Source: JAVBRU01 sp031547595 | Lineage (GTDB): Bacteria > Bacillota > Clostridia > Christensenellales > Aristaeellaceae | DNA: 64,000 bases | Assembly (NCBI GenBank): GCA_031547595.1 | Contig: JAVBRU010000033.1 | Span: forward strand, 11,194 to 75,193 | Direction of reading: 5' to 3' | Shown here: positions 1 through 9,106 of the stretch, one piece after another | Layout: each line of letters opens with the position of its first letter | How positions within the stretch are numbered: position 1 is the stretch's first letter | The notes under the pieces: generated by a model | Database searches by the model: none | What the model was told of the DNA's origin: nothing | What the model saw: only the letters and a program-made list of their open reading frames with translations | Program-made: the position numbers and the translations under genes

Positions 1-403
1 CGGCACGGTCTACCTTGTTGATCACCGGCAGCACCGGCAGGTTCAGCGCCAGCGCCTTTTGCAGCACAAAGCGGGTCTGGGGCATGGGGCCTTCAAAGCT
101 GTCCACCAGCAGCAACACACCGTCCACCATTTTCAGCACGCGCTCCACCTCGCCGCCAAAATCGGCGTGGCCGGGGGTGTCTACAATGTTGATTTTGGTG
201 TCTTTATAGTGCACAGCCGTATTTTTGGCAAGAATCGTGATACCGCGCTCCCGCTCCAAATCGTTGCTGTCCATCACGCGTTCCACCACTTGCTGGTTCT
301 GGCGGTACACGCCGCCTTGGCGCAGCATCTGGTCTACCAAGGTGGTTTTGCCGTGGTCAACGTGGGCGATAATGGCGATGTTACGGATGTCTTGGCGAAT
401 CAT
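1..403 (-). CDS. typA: TypA/BipA ribosome-associated GTPase, N-terminal part
   Basis: Reads leftwards off the window edge, so only about 134 N-terminal residues are present. They hold the translational GTPase G domain: G1 AHVDHGKTTL near residues 14-23, the switch region with RERGITI, G3 DTPGHADF, and G4 as INKVDR at the cut end. The spacing from start to G1 and the sequence around DSNDLERERGITILAKNT are typical of TypA/BipA rather than LepA or EF-G. The start ATG is preceded by an AGAGAGGAAC ribosome site. Family knowledge: TypA binds 70S ribosomes and acts in stress adaptation and subunit assembly. Confidence 0.93.
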   Translation of the reverse strand, partial: MIRQDIRNIAIIAHVDHGKTTLVDQMLRQGGVYRQNQQVVERVMDSNDLERERGITILAKNTAVHYKDTKINIVDTPGHADFGGEVERVLKMVDGVLLLVDSFEGPMPQTRFVLQKALALNLPVLPVINKVDRA

Positions 404-450
404 CTGATAAGTTCCTCTCTTTCGCGCGTTTGCGCATGGGCTAACAGCTT

Positions 451-480
451 ATTGTATAATATCGCCGCGAGGTTTGTCAA
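451..480 (-). promoter_or_regulatory. Promoter of typA
   Basis: On the minus strand a consensus -35 TTGACA (475-480) and a -10 TACAAT (451-456) are separated by 18 bp, about 50 bp upstream of the typA start. Confidence 0.7.
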
Positions 481-764
481 ATATTTTGCGCAGATTTTAG
501 CAATTTGCAGTGGATGATTTTTCGTTTTTATATAAATATGACAAAAGCCAGAGCACATCAAGCGTAAATATTCTTCCGCACCTGTGATTTATCATACCGA
601 TCGTGACATAATCCTATCAAGGCCCAGAAAACAGCAATTTTTGCCGCTCCTGCCGTCGGCAAGAAGAATAAGGCCATTCTCCTGACCTGCCACGAACATA
701 AACAACCGACTAACCCAAGGGGTGCGCATGCGGAGCACCAAAATCCTCCGTAAATACAAAGAAT
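481..764. other. Intergenic stretch upstream of the QueD-like gene
   Basis: No convincing gene. A weak -10 candidate CATAAT lies at 607-612 without a good -35. A small hairpin GGTGC/GCACC lies at about 720-738. I looked for a preQ1 riboswitch because a queuosine-family gene follows, and did not find its conserved core. Confidence 0.4.
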
Positions 765-775
765 GAAGGAGAAAA

Positions 776-1348
776 ATGATGAGAAGCTTTACAAAACTGG
801 ACTTACAATATGCCCACCGATTCTATGGATTCAAGGGCGAAGCGCAGTATCTGCACGGGCACACAGGCATCCTGACCCTGGAGGTGGAAGATACCGTCAA
901 CGCCGGCGTCAACATGGTATTTCCCTGCAATGAAATCCAAAAAATCGCGTGGGAGGTGCTGCAAAACTTTGACCACGCGCTGATTTTGAGGGAGGATGAT
1001 CCCCTGCTACCCGCTATTTTGGCCGTTTATGAGGCGCAGGGCATCAAGGATGGCGCGCCAACCAACAAACAAAAGGGCCCTGCGTTCAAGACGGAGCTTG
1101 CCACCGCGTATCCCGAATGCCGCCTGGTTGTGACCAAAGAAACCATGACCGTGGAAGGCATGATCAAAATCGTTTATGACTTGCTGAAAGACAAGCTGAA
1201 TATCGTAAAACTCACCTTCACAAGCGGCGTAAATGGCGCCACGGAAGAATACAGCAAAGAGCAGCTGCAAGAAAAAGACCGCTGCCCGCTGTGCGGCATC
1301 CTGCTGAACGAAAACGGCGTGTGTCCCAAGTGCGGATACAAGAAGTAG
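776..1348 (+). CDS. queD: 6-pyruvoyl-tetrahydropterin synthase / QueD family protein with C-terminal zinc ribbon
   Basis: 190 residues in the T-fold family of QueD/PTPS. The zinc ligands are visible: an early His in AHRF and the HGHT pair near residue 28. The FDHALIL segment matches the family catalytic strand. Family enzymes make 6-carboxy-tetrahydropterin for 7-deazaguanine (queuosine) synthesis. Two things are unusual: the length (typical QueD is 120-140) and a C-terminal rubredoxin-like knuckle CPLCG...CPKCG. Two adjacent ATGs follow an AAGGAG site. It is followed by its own terminator, so it looks monocistronic. queA, another queuosine gene, lies 7 kb away. The exact substrate is uncertain because of the length and the extra domain. 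Confidence 0.72.
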   Translation: MMRSFTKLDLQYAHRFYGFKGEAQYLHGHTGILTLEVEDTVNAGVNMVFPCNEIQKIAWEVLQNFDHALILREDDPLLPAILAVYEAQGIKDGAPTNKQKGPAFKTELATAYPECRLVVTKETMTVEGMIKIVYDLLKDKLNIVKLTFTSGVNGATEEYSKEQLQEKDRCPLCGILLNENGVCPKCGYKK

Positions 1349-1391
1349 TTTAGCTTGACTTCGCGCAACACGGCAGGCCGCGAAGTCATTC

Positions 1392-1420
1392 AACGTCCAT
1401 CTTCGGATGGGCGTTTTTTT
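1392..1420 (+). terminator. Rho-independent terminator after the QueD-like gene
   Basis: A 10-bp stem AACGTCCATC/GATGGGCGTT (one G-T pair) with a TTCG tetraloop, followed directly by a T run. Confidence 0.9.
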
Positions 1421-1432
1421 CGTCCCATTCAC

Positions 1433-1461
1433 TTTACACGCCCCATATTATGTGATACAAT
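1433..1461 (+). promoter_or_regulatory. Promoter of the solute-binding protein gene
   Basis: TTTACA (1433-1438), 17 bp, TACAAT (1456-1461). Confidence 0.7.
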
Positions 1462-1544
1462 TGGGCTTAGAGATGGCATTTCACGCTGCGTGTAAATGAT
1501 TCGGCGTCAAAGCAAATCAAAATACGCAAAGGGGAGACAGAAAA

Positions 1545-2816
1545 ATGAAAAAACTTGTGGCAATTGTGTTGGTTGCGATGCTGGCTTTGCCCATGGCTTG
1601 CTTTGCGCAAGCGAAGGACAAGACGACCGTCACCCTGTGGCACACCTTTACCGGCGCTCAGCTGGCAATGATCGACACCCTGGTGGAAGAATTCAACGCT
1701 TCCTCCGACGCATTCACCGTGGTAGCGGAGGCCTTCCCGAACTCGGGCTTCGACTCCAAGGTGCAAACAGCCATCGCCAACGGCGAGGGGCCCGACATCA
1801 TCTTCCACTACTCCTCCGAAGCCGCCAACTACATCGATGGCCAGAACCCGGAGAACAACCTGATCGTGGACTTTGGCCAGTACATCCATGACCCCGAAAT
1901 CGGCATCGAAGGCTGGGACACCGGCATGGACAAGGTGCTGCTGGACGAAACAGTCGGCTTTGACGACGGCCTGATGCACGCCATTCCACTGGTGCGCACC
2001 GGCCCCATCCTGTTCTACAACAAGACCATCTTGGACGAACTGAATCTGGCCGTGCCCACCACCTGGGCGGAGCTTGCCGAAACCGCCAAGGCCATCACCG
2101 AAGCGAAGGGCATCTATGGCTTTGCAACCGACTCCCTGGCCGATATGATGCAGGCATTGATTTTGCAAAACGGCTCTGAATACATTGACGTTGCTGCCAA
2201 AGAGGCAAAGATCAACAACCCCATCACCGTTGACGCGGCCGCCTGGTATGGCGACAACGTGAAGGCCGGGTATTTCGCGCCCGCCCCCACCTCGGACTAT
2301 TATTCCAACGACATGAACAGCCAGCTGCTGGGCATGTACATCGGCTCCTGCGCCGGGGTGCCCTATCTGCTGGCCGAGGAAAATGGCTGGGAACTGGGCA
2401 TGGCCGCCATGCCGCTTCAGGGCACGCAGCGCTGGTATCCCGCGTGGAACCGCAGCGCCATCGCTTTCAAATCCACCCAGGCGCGGGAGCTGGGGGCTTA
2501 TCTGTTCATCAAATTCTTTGTTGCGCCGGAAAACAACGTGCGCTGGTGCACCGCGATGATCGCGCTGTCTCCCTACTATGCCACGCACAAGATGGAGGGC
2601 TATCAGGATCTGGTGGACGCCAATGTGGCGCTGCAAGTGGTGCAATCCTGCCTGCCGGATGCGGGCTTCCTGCCCACCGTTTATGGTGCTTCCACCATTC
2701 GTGACGAGCTGAAGGCGCTGGCACAGATGGCCGGGGATGCCAACCTGACCACGCCCATAGCCGACCTGGTGGCCGCAGCCGAAATAACCTGCACCGAGAA
2801 AATGCAGGACAATTGA
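1545..2816 (+). CDS. Family 1 extracellular solute-binding protein (ABC sugar-type)
   Basis: 423 residues with an N-terminal signal peptide (KK, then a hydrophobic stretch ending near CFAQA). The mature start TTVTLWHTFTGAQ is typical of family 1 binding proteins for sugars or glycerol phosphates, which deliver substrate to MalFG-type permeases. The lipobox is poor: the residue three before Cys is Pro, so ordinary signal peptidase cleavage may apply, unusual for a Gram-positive binding protein. No permease or ATPase gene lies beside it. It has its own promoter, an AAAGGGGAGA ribosome site and its own terminator, so it is an orphan receptor. The ligand cannot be read from the sequence. Confidence 0.85.
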   Translation: MKKLVAIVLVAMLALPMACFAQAKDKTTVTLWHTFTGAQLAMIDTLVEEFNASSDAFTVVAEAFPNSGFDSKVQTAIANGEGPDIIFHYSSEAANYIDGQNPENNLIVDFGQYIHDPEIGIEGWDTGMDKVLLDETVGFDDGLMHAIPLVRTGPILFYNKTILDELNLAVPTTWAELAETAKAITEAKGIYGFATDSLADMMQALILQNGSEYIDVAAKEAKINNPITVDAAAWYGDNVKAGYFAPAPTSDYYSNDMNSQLLGMYIGSCAGVPYLLAEENGWELGMAAMPLQGTQRWYPAWNRSAIAFKSTQARELGAYLFIKFFVAPENNVRWCTAMIALSPYYATHKMEGYQDLVDANVALQVVQSCLPDAGFLPTVYGASTIRDELKALAQMAGDANLTTPIADLVAAAEITCTEKMQDN

Positions 2817-2830
2817 TCCGATACACCTTG

Positions 2831-2865
2831 CCTTCCCGCTCCCTCAAGGGCGGGAAGGCTTTTTT
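2831..2865 (+). terminator. Rho-independent terminator
   Basis: Nine-bp perfect stem CCTTCCCGC/GCGGGAAGG followed by a run of T. Confidence 0.9.
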
Positions 2866-2895
2866 ACGAATATACCGACTTTCGGGCTGTTCCCC

Positions 2896-2924
2896 TTGTG
2901 CGGAGGGCCTGTTTGCGGTATAAT
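2896..2924 (+). promoter_or_regulatory. Promoter of the gpmI operon
   Basis: TTGTGC (2896-2901), 17 bp, TATAAT (2919-2924). Confidence 0.7.
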
Positions 2925-2988
2925 AAAAGGTGCGGTATCAGACCTGTTTTTGCCGCCGAACAGTCAATTTTGAAGGAGATATATAGTT

Positions 2989-4518
2989 ATGAGCAAACAA
3001 CTGACCGCCCTGCTGATCATGGATGGCTTTGGCATCAATCCCGCGCATGAGGGCAACGCGATTTTTGCTGCGGGCACGCCCAATCTCGATCAACTGCTGG
3101 CGGCGTACCCCCATACCCAGCTGGATGCCAGCGGCATGGCGGTGGGCCTGCCTGATGGGCAGATGGGCAACAGCGAAGTGGGGCACCTCAACATCGGCGC
3201 GGGGCGCGTGGTGTATCAGGAGCTGACGCGCATCACCAAGGACATCCAGGACGGCGATTTCTTCAAAAAAGAGCCGCTGATCTGGGCGATGCAAAGCGCG
3301 AAAGAAAAGGGCACCGCACTGCACCTGATGGGCTTGTTATCCGACGGCGGCGTGCACAGCCACAATACCCATCTGTATGCCCTGCTGGAAATGGCCAAGC
3401 AATGGGATTTGAAGCGCGTATATGTGCATTGCCTGCTGGATGGCCGCGATGTGCCGCCCACCAGCGGTGCGGATTTTGTGCAGCAGCTGCAGGATAAAAT
3501 CAACGAAATCGGCGTGGGCGAAATCGCCACCATCCAGGGCCGCTATTGGGGCATGGACCGCGACAACATCTGGGAGCGCGTGAAGAAGGGCTACGACGCG
3601 ATCGTGCTTGGCAAGGGCGTAGAAGCCACCGACCCTGTGCAGGCCGTAAAGGACAGCTACACCGCAGGCAAGACCGACGAGTTTATGGAGCCCACCGCGC
3701 TGTGCAAGGACGGCATTGTGAACGCCAATGACAGCGTGATTTTCTTCAATTTCCGCCCTGACCGCGCGCGGCAAATCACCCGCTCCTTCATCCAGCCGGA
3801 TTTTGCGGGCTTTGAACGCGAAAAAGGCTTCCTGCCCCTGCAATTTGTGAGCATGACCCAGTATGACGAGACCTTTACCGGCCTCAAGATCGTCAACCCG
3901 CCGGATTCCCTCAGCAACACGCTGGGCGAATACCTGGCCGAAAAGGGCCTCAAGCAGGTGCGCATTGCCGAAACCCAGAAATACGCGCACGTTACTTTCT
4001 TCTTCAACGGCGGCGTGGAAGCACCGAGTGCCAACGAGGACCGCGTGCTCATTCCCTCCAGCAAGGTGGCCACCTTCGATATGAAGCCCGAAATGAGCGC
4101 CCCGGAAGTGACGGCAAAAGCCCTGGAGCTGATTGACAGCGGCGAGTATGACGTGATGATTTTGAACTTTGCCAACTGCGATATGGTGGGGCATACCGGC
4201 GTGATGGATGCCGCCGTGCAGGCCGTGAAAACCGTGGACGAGAGCGTCGGCATCCTCGTGAAGGAAATCCTCAAAAAAGGCGGCCGCGCGTTTGTGACGG
4301 CCGACCACGGCAATGCCGACCAGATGATCGACCCGGACAGCGGCGAAGTCTTCACCGCCCACACCACCAACCCCGTGCCCTTCATCGCCTGTGACGACGG
4401 CCTGGTGGGCCGCAGCCTGCGCGGCGGCGGCCGCCTGGCGGATATTGCGCCCACCATGCTCAGCGCCATGGGGCTGGAGGTTCCGGGTGAGATGACGGGC
4501 AAGAGCCTGATTGTATGA
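2989..4518 (+). CDS. gpmI: 2,3-bisphosphoglycerate-independent phosphoglycerate mutase
   Basis: 509 residues, the usual length of the cofactor-independent, manganese-dependent enzyme that interconverts 3- and 2-phosphoglycerate in glycolysis. The metal site residue lies in MDGFG (Asp12), the catalytic serine in GNSEVGHLNIG (Ser62), and the second metal site in TADHGNADQM (Asp439, His440). The start has a GAAGGAG site. Its stop overlaps the next start by 4 bp, so it heads a coupled run. Confidence 0.97.
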   Translation: MSKQLTALLIMDGFGINPAHEGNAIFAAGTPNLDQLLAAYPHTQLDASGMAVGLPDGQMGNSEVGHLNIGAGRVVYQELTRITKDIQDGDFFKKEPLIWAMQSAKEKGTALHLMGLLSDGGVHSHNTHLYALLEMAKQWDLKRVYVHCLLDGRDVPPTSGADFVQQLQDKINEIGVGEIATIQGRYWGMDRDNIWERVKKGYDAIVLGKGVEATDPVQAVKDSYTAGKTDEFMEPTALCKDGIVNANDSVIFFNFRPDRARQITRSFIQPDFAGFEREKGFLPLQFVSMTQYDETFTGLKIVNPPDSLSNTLGEYLAEKGLKQVRIAETQKYAHVTFFFNGGVEAPSANEDRVLIPSSKVATFDMKPEMSAPEVTAKALELIDSGEYDVMILNFANCDMVGHTGVMDAAVQAVKTVDESVGILVKEILKKGGRAFVTADHGNADQMIDPDSGEVFTAHTTNPVPFIACDDGLVGRSLRGGGRLADIAPTMLSAMGLEVPGEMTGKSLIV

Positions 4519-5162
4519 TCCGCTATTATTGCGGCAAGTGCAAGGCGGGCAGCGAAACCCGCGCGTGCAGCAAATGCGGCAAAAACCTGCCCGCCAACAC
4601 CGAGTATAACGAATGGTCGGTATACCATGTGCCGGTGGCTGACGGCGCGCTGTGGCGCTTTGCGTTCTTGACGCTGCTGGCGGCGGCGGTGCTGCTGTTC
4701 GCCATCGTGTTTGGCGGCGAAGCGCTGCTGTCGGGCACAGACAAGGCCATGGCGCTATTTGACAGCCGCCTCGCGCCGGTCATTGTGGCGATCATCCCGG
4801 TGGGGCTGCTGGTGCTGTTCATTGGCCTTAACATCCAAGGCCGCGAAACCATCTATTACAAAATGAACTACGTGGGCGTGCGCCTGGAAACCTGGCACCC
4901 CGCTTCCCGCATCAAAAGCTGGGCGCGGCTGCAGGACGCCAACATGGAAAGCGCGTTTGTAGACCCGGAGGGTCTCAAAATTGTGCGCGGCCAGGTGCGG
5001 CATATCCTGTGGCAGGATGTGCAGGTGGTGCGCTATTCGCCCACACGCGGCGCGATTCTTCTATACCACACGGCGCACTGCGCGCCCTTCACCCTGCGCC
5101 TGCCGCCGGAGGAGTACGAAACGGCCTCGGCCATGGTGCAAAAATACTGTAAAGGCAAATAG
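4515..5162 (+). CDS. Zinc-ribbon membrane protein of unknown function
   Basis: 215 residues. The N terminus has a zinc knuckle CGKC...CSKCGK. Two transmembrane helices lie at about residues 47-70 and 88-106. A cytoplasmic C-terminal domain of about 105 residues is rich in beta strands and may be PH-like. The start overlaps gpmI by 4 bp (ATGA), and deoC follows after 11 bp, so it is co-transcribed with central metabolism genes. No function can be assigned. Confidence 0.75.
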   Translation: MIRYYCGKCKAGSETRACSKCGKNLPANTEYNEWSVYHVPVADGALWRFAFLTLLAAAVLLFAIVFGGEALLSGTDKAMALFDSRLAPVIVAIIPVGLLVLFIGLNIQGRETIYYKMNYVGVRLETWHPASRIKSWARLQDANMESAFVDPEGLKIVRGQVRHILWQDVQVVRYSPTRGAILLYHTAHCAPFTLRLPPEEYETASAMVQKYCKGK

Positions 5163-5173
5163 GAGGAAGTATT

Positions 5174-5917
5174 ATGGCAAAAATAACTGCAAAAGACATT
5201 GCCGCCATGCTGGATCATTCCACTTTGCAGCCGTTCCTGGCGCCGTCGGACATCGAAAAGGGCTGCGATATCGCACTTGAATACAACGTAGCCACGGTGT
5301 GCGCCCGCCCGGGCGATATGCCCCTGGTGGTGAAGCGCCTGCAAGGCAGCAGCGTGCTGCCCTGCACGGTGATTGGCTTCCCCCACGGTGCGCATCACAC
5401 GGCTGTGAAGGTGTTTGAGGCGAACCGCGCGCTGGATGACGGCTGCAAAGAGCTGGATATGGTGATCCATATCGGCCAGCTGCTGGCTGGCGAAGCCGCG
5501 TATGTGCAAGATGAGATTGCGCAGCTGGCTGAGGCTGCCCACGCACGCGATGCAATTCTGAAAGTGATCCTGGAGACCTGCTACCTGAATGACGAGCAAA
5601 AAGTGCTGGCGTGCAAGCTCAGCGAAGCTGCGGGAGCGGATTTTGTGAAAACCTCCACAGGCTACGGCAGCAAGGGTGCCACCATCGCCGATGTGCAATT
5701 GATGCGCAAAACGGTGGCTTCCGCCGTACGCGTCAAGGCCTCCGGCGGCATCCGCGATTTGGATACCGTGCTGCACTGCCGCGTGGCGGGCGCCACACGC
5801 TGCGGCGTATCGGCCACCGTGGCCATCATGCAGGAAGCGCTGCGGCGCGAGCAGGAAGGCGCGCTGGTGCTGCCGCTGACGGCGGAAATCGACATGGGCA
5901 GCGCCTCCTACGCCTGA
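5174..5917 (+). CDS. deoC: Deoxyribose-phosphate aldolase
   Basis: 247 residues of the class I DERA TIM barrel. Lys159 in DFVKTSTGYG is the Schiff-base lysine, Lys188 in VKASGG the proton-relay lysine, and Asp95 in ELDMVI the third catalytic residue. The enzyme cleaves 2-deoxyribose 5-phosphate to acetaldehyde and glyceraldehyde 3-phosphate in nucleoside salvage. It is preceded by an AGGAGGAAG site. Its stop shares one base with the ruvC start (TGATG). Confidence 0.96.
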   Translation: MAKITAKDIAAMLDHSTLQPFLAPSDIEKGCDIALEYNVATVCARPGDMPLVVKRLQGSSVLPCTVIGFPHGAHHTAVKVFEANRALDDGCKELDMVIHIGQLLAGEAAYVQDEIAQLAEAAHARDAILKVILETCYLNDEQKVLACKLSEAAGADFVKTSTGYGSKGATIADVQLMRKTVASAVRVKASGGIRDLDTVLHCRVAGATRCGVSATVAIMQEALRREQEGALVLPLTAEIDMGSASYA

Positions 5918-6411
5918 TGCGGATACTGGGTATTGACCCGGGGCTTGCCACCATGGGCTACGGTGTTGTGGACAGCGACGGGCGAAAGCAACAGCTGGTG
6001 ATTGGCGGGGTATTGACCACCACGCCCGATATGCGCCTGCCCGACCGCCTGCACAGCCTGTACACCGGAATCCGGGATTTGTTGACGCTGTATCAGCCGG
6101 ACGATATTGCCTTTGAAGAATTGTTCTTTGCCCGCAATGTGACCACGGCCTTCACCGTGGGTGCGGCGCGCGGCGCGGCGATCTGCGCATGCGCGGAGTT
6201 TACGCAGAACCTCTACGAATACACCCCCATGCAGGTGAAGCAGGCGGTGGTGGGCTATGGCAAGGCGGACAAGCACCAGGTGCAGCACATGGTGAAGCTG
6301 CTGCTTGGACTACAGGATATCCTGCGCCCGGACGACGCTGCGGACGCGGTGGCGGTGGCCATCACCCATGCCAACACGGGCATCATGAAAACACAGTTTA
6401 GGATGAAGTGA
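5917..6411 (+). CDS. ruvC: Holliday junction endonuclease RuvC
   Basis: 164 residues, the normal length. The acidic catalytic set is visible: Asp7 in GIDPG, Glu67/68 in FEELFF, and Asp140 with Asp143 in DDAADA. RuvC cuts four-way junctions symmetrically with RuvAB. The ATG at 5917 was chosen because MRILGIDPG is the canonical N terminus. It overlaps deoC by one base, and a longer upstream frame would enter deoC. Confidence 0.97.
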   Translation: MRILGIDPGLATMGYGVVDSDGRKQQLVIGGVLTTTPDMRLPDRLHSLYTGIRDLLTLYQPDDIAFEELFFARNVTTAFTVGAARGAAICACAEFTQNLYEYTPMQVKQAVVGYGKADKHQVQHMVKLLLGLQDILRPDDAADAVAVAITHANTGIMKTQFRMK

Positions 6412-6413
6412 CA

Positions 6414-7016
6414 ATGTACGCATATCTCGAAGGTCTGGTGGCGGATAAGGCCGCGAACGAGCTGGTGATTGACGTGGGCGGCGTGGGCTATTTGCTGACC
6501 TGCAGCATGACCACGCTGCAAAACACGCCCGCCCAGGGCGAGCGCATGCGCGTGTATACCTACCTTGCCGTGCGCGAGGACGCGTTGGAGCTGTACGGCT
6601 TTGCATCGCGCGAGGAAAAGCAGATGTTCCTGCGCCTGACCAGCGTGACGGGCATCGGCCCCAAATCTGCCGTGGCGATCCTGGGCAGCATGCCGCTGAC
6701 GGATTTGACGCTGGCCATCATCATGGGCGATGTGACGGCGTTGTCCCGTGCGCCGGGCGTGGGAAAAAAGACGGCGCAGCGTATTGCCCTGGAATTGAAG
6801 GAACAAGTGTCTGCAAGCACGCTGGACTATGCGCCGGATGCCCAGGCCACCGCCGCCGTGATGCGCGGCGATGCCGCCAGTGAAGCATTGGAGGCCTTGC
6901 AATCGCTGGGCTACAGCGCGGCAGAGGCCGCCAAGGCCATTTCTCAAGTGAAAAACCAAAGCGACCGGGCGGATGAGTTGGTGCGTCTGGCGCTTAGGAA
7001 TATGGCAGGGATGTGA
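6414..7016 (+). CDS. ruvA: Holliday junction branch migration protein RuvA
   Basis: 200 residues with an N-terminal OB fold, tandem helix-hairpin-helix motifs (including TGIGPKSAVAIL and APGVGKKTAQRI) and a C-terminal RuvB-contacting domain (residues 150-200). RuvA tetramers bind the junction and load RuvB rings. The ATG at 6414 gives the canonical MYAYLEG start. A GTG six bases upstream is possible. Confidence 0.96.
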   Translation: MYAYLEGLVADKAANELVIDVGGVGYLLTCSMTTLQNTPAQGERMRVYTYLAVREDALELYGFASREEKQMFLRLTSVTGIGPKSAVAILGSMPLTDLTLAIIMGDVTALSRAPGVGKKTAQRIALELKEQVSASTLDYAPDAQATAAVMRGDAASEALEALQSLGYSAAEAAKAISQVKNQSDRADELVRLALRNMAGM

Positions 7017-8059
7017 CAGATTTGGCAGATGACAACCGTTTTGTGACCACCGGGGCGCGGCGCGAGGACGAGGAGATCGATCAATCCCTGCGTCCGCGCA
7101 CGCTGCGCGAATACGTGGGGCAGGAGACCGTACGCCAGAGCCTGGAGATTTACATCCGCGCCGCGCTCAAGCGCCGGGACGCGCTGGATCATATCCTGCT
7201 GTACGGCCCGCCCGGCCTTGGCAAAACCACGCTGGCCGCCATTGTGGCGGCAGAAATGGGGCAAAACATCCGCATCACCAGCGGCCCCGCCATCGAGCGC
7301 CCGGGCGATCTGGCCTCTATATTGACCAACCTTTCGCAGGGCGATGTGCTGTTTATTGACGAAATCCACCGCCTCTCCCGCGCGGTAGAGGAAGTGCTGT
7401 ACCCCGCGATGGAGGACTATGCCCTCGATATCATGATCGGCAAGGGACCCACGGCGCGTTCCATGCGTCTGGATTTACCAAAATTTACATTGATTGGCGC
7501 AACGACGCGCGCGGGACAGCTTTCCGCGCCGCTACGCGACCGCTTTGGCATCATGTTCCGGCTGGAGATGTATTCGCCGGAGGAATTATCGCGCATTGTA
7601 GCGCGCTCGGCAGGCATCCTGGGCATGTCGTATGACGAAGCAGGCATCATGGAAATCGCCCGGCGCAGCCGCGGCACCCCTCGCATTGCCAACCGCATGC
7701 TCAAGCGTGTGCGGGATTTTGCCCAGGTGCGCGCGGACGGGCACATCACCGCCGAGGTGGCCAAGGACGGCCTGAATATGCTGGATGTGGATCCCCTGGG
7801 GCTGGATAAGGTGGACAGGACGGTGCTTGGCACCATGATTGACAAATTTGGCGGCGGGCCGGTGGGCCTGGATACTTTGGCCGCCATCACTGGCGAGGAT
7901 TCCATCACCATAGAGGACGTGTACGAGCCATACCTCTTGCAGCTGGGCTTTATCATGCGCACGCCGCGCGGCCGCATCGCCACGCCCTCAGCCTATCAGC
8001 ATATGCACCGCGCCCTGCCCGATGCCGGCGACAAGCCGGAGCAGACTTCTCTTTTATAA
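7013..8059 (+). CDS. ruvB: Holliday junction branch migration ATPase RuvB
   Basis: 348-residue AAA+ helicase motor. Walker A GPPGLGKT is at 65-72, Walker B FIDEIH ends near 119, sensor 1 lies in LIGATTRAG, and a C-terminal winged helix follows. The GTG start overlaps the ruvA stop by 4 bp (GTGA), so the ruvCAB genes are translationally coupled. Confidence 0.97.
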   Translation: MTDLADDNRFVTTGARREDEEIDQSLRPRTLREYVGQETVRQSLEIYIRAALKRRDALDHILLYGPPGLGKTTLAAIVAAEMGQNIRITSGPAIERPGDLASILTNLSQGDVLFIDEIHRLSRAVEEVLYPAMEDYALDIMIGKGPTARSMRLDLPKFTLIGATTRAGQLSAPLRDRFGIMFRLEMYSPEELSRIVARSAGILGMSYDEAGIMEIARRSRGTPRIANRMLKRVRDFAQVRADGHITAEVAKDGLNMLDVDPLGLDKVDRTVLGTMIDKFGGGPVGLDTLAAITGEDSITIEDVYEPYLLQLGFIMRTPRGRIATPSAYQHMHRALPDAGDKPEQTSLL

Positions 8060-8068
8060 GGAAGCACC

Positions 8069-9094
8069 ATGAAGACAAGCGATTTTGATTATGAACTGCC
8101 AGAGCGCCTGATCGCACAAACGCCCATCGAGCCGCGCGACAGCGCCCGCATGCTGGTGATCGACCGCGCAAGCGGCAGCCGCAGCGACCATATTTTCCGG
8201 GACATTGTGGATTACCTGAACCCCGCGGACGTGCTGGTGGTCAACCACACGCGGGTGATCCCTGCAAGGCTGCTGGGCATCAAGGCGGATACCGGCGTGC
8301 CGGTGGAAGTGCTGCTGCTGCGCCGCCTGACGCAGAACACCTGGGAAACGCTGGTGCGCCCCGGGCGGCGGCTGAAGCGCGGCACCTTCGTGCATTTTGG
8401 CGACGGGCTGCTCCGCTGCGAAATCGGCGATACCACCGATGCGGGCGGGCGGGTCGTTACTTTCCAGTACGAAGGCGTGTTTGAAAACTTGCTCGAAAAG
8501 CTGGGTGAAATGCCGCTGCCCCCCTATATTCACGAGAAGCTGCAGGATGCATCCCGCTATCAGACGGTGTATGCCGCGCAGGATGGCAGCGCCGCCGCGC
8601 CTACCGCCGGGCTGCATTTCACGCCGGAATTGCTGCAGAAGATCGCCCAAAAGGGCATTGATATCGTGCCGGTGCTGCTGCATGTGGGGCTGGGCACCTT
8701 TCGCCCGGTGAAGGCGGAAGACGTGACTGAGCACGTGATGCACAGCGAGTATTACGAGGTAACTACGGATGCCGCCGCGCGCATCAATGCCGCCCGTGCG
8801 AGGGGCGGCCGCATCGTGTGCATTGGCACCACCAGCGTGCGCACCCTCGAAACCGTGGCGGATGATCAGGGCATCGTGCATCCCGGCACGGGCATGACCA
8901 ATATTTTTATCATGCCGGGCGTCAAGCTGAAGGCTACGGATGTGCTGCTGACCAATTTCCACCTGCCCCAGAGCACGCTGCTCATGCTGGTGTCCGCCCT
9001 GATGGGCAAAGAGGAAGCATTGGCGGCATACCGCGAGGCGGTGGCAAAGGAATACCGCTTTTTCTCCTTTGGCGACTGTATGCTGATTGTGTGA
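8069..9094 (+). CDS. queA: S-adenosylmethionine:tRNA ribosyltransferase-isomerase
   Basis: 341 residues, full length. The N terminus FDYELPERLIAQTP with PRDSARMLV is the QueA signature. PTAGLHFT and GTFRPV are also family blocks. QueA transfers the ribosyl part of SAM to preQ1 in tRNA, making epoxyqueuosine. The position directly after ruvB is common in bacteria. Start ATG after AAGGAAGC. Confidence 0.97.
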   Translation: MKTSDFDYELPERLIAQTPIEPRDSARMLVIDRASGSRSDHIFRDIVDYLNPADVLVVNHTRVIPARLLGIKADTGVPVEVLLLRRLTQNTWETLVRPGRRLKRGTFVHFGDGLLRCEIGDTTDAGGRVVTFQYEGVFENLLEKLGEMPLPPYIHEKLQDASRYQTVYAAQDGSAAAPTAGLHFTPELLQKIAQKGIDIVPVLLHVGLGTFRPVKAEDVTEHVMHSEYYEVTTDAAARINAARARGGRIVCIGTTSVRTLETVADDQGIVHPGTGMTNIFIMPGVKLKATDVLLTNFHLPQSTLLMLVSALMGKEEALAAYREAVAKEYRFFSFGDCMLIV

Positions 9095-9106
9095 GGGGTT
9101 GAGGCC

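Noticed and set aside
481..764. preQ1 riboswitch before the QueD-like gene
   Set aside because: The conserved core sequences were not found; only weak hairpins are present.
1467..2645. Long antisense open frame under the solute-binding protein gene
   Set aside because: His/Gly/Val-rich mirror of a strongly coding GC-rich gene, with no ribosome site or family similarity.
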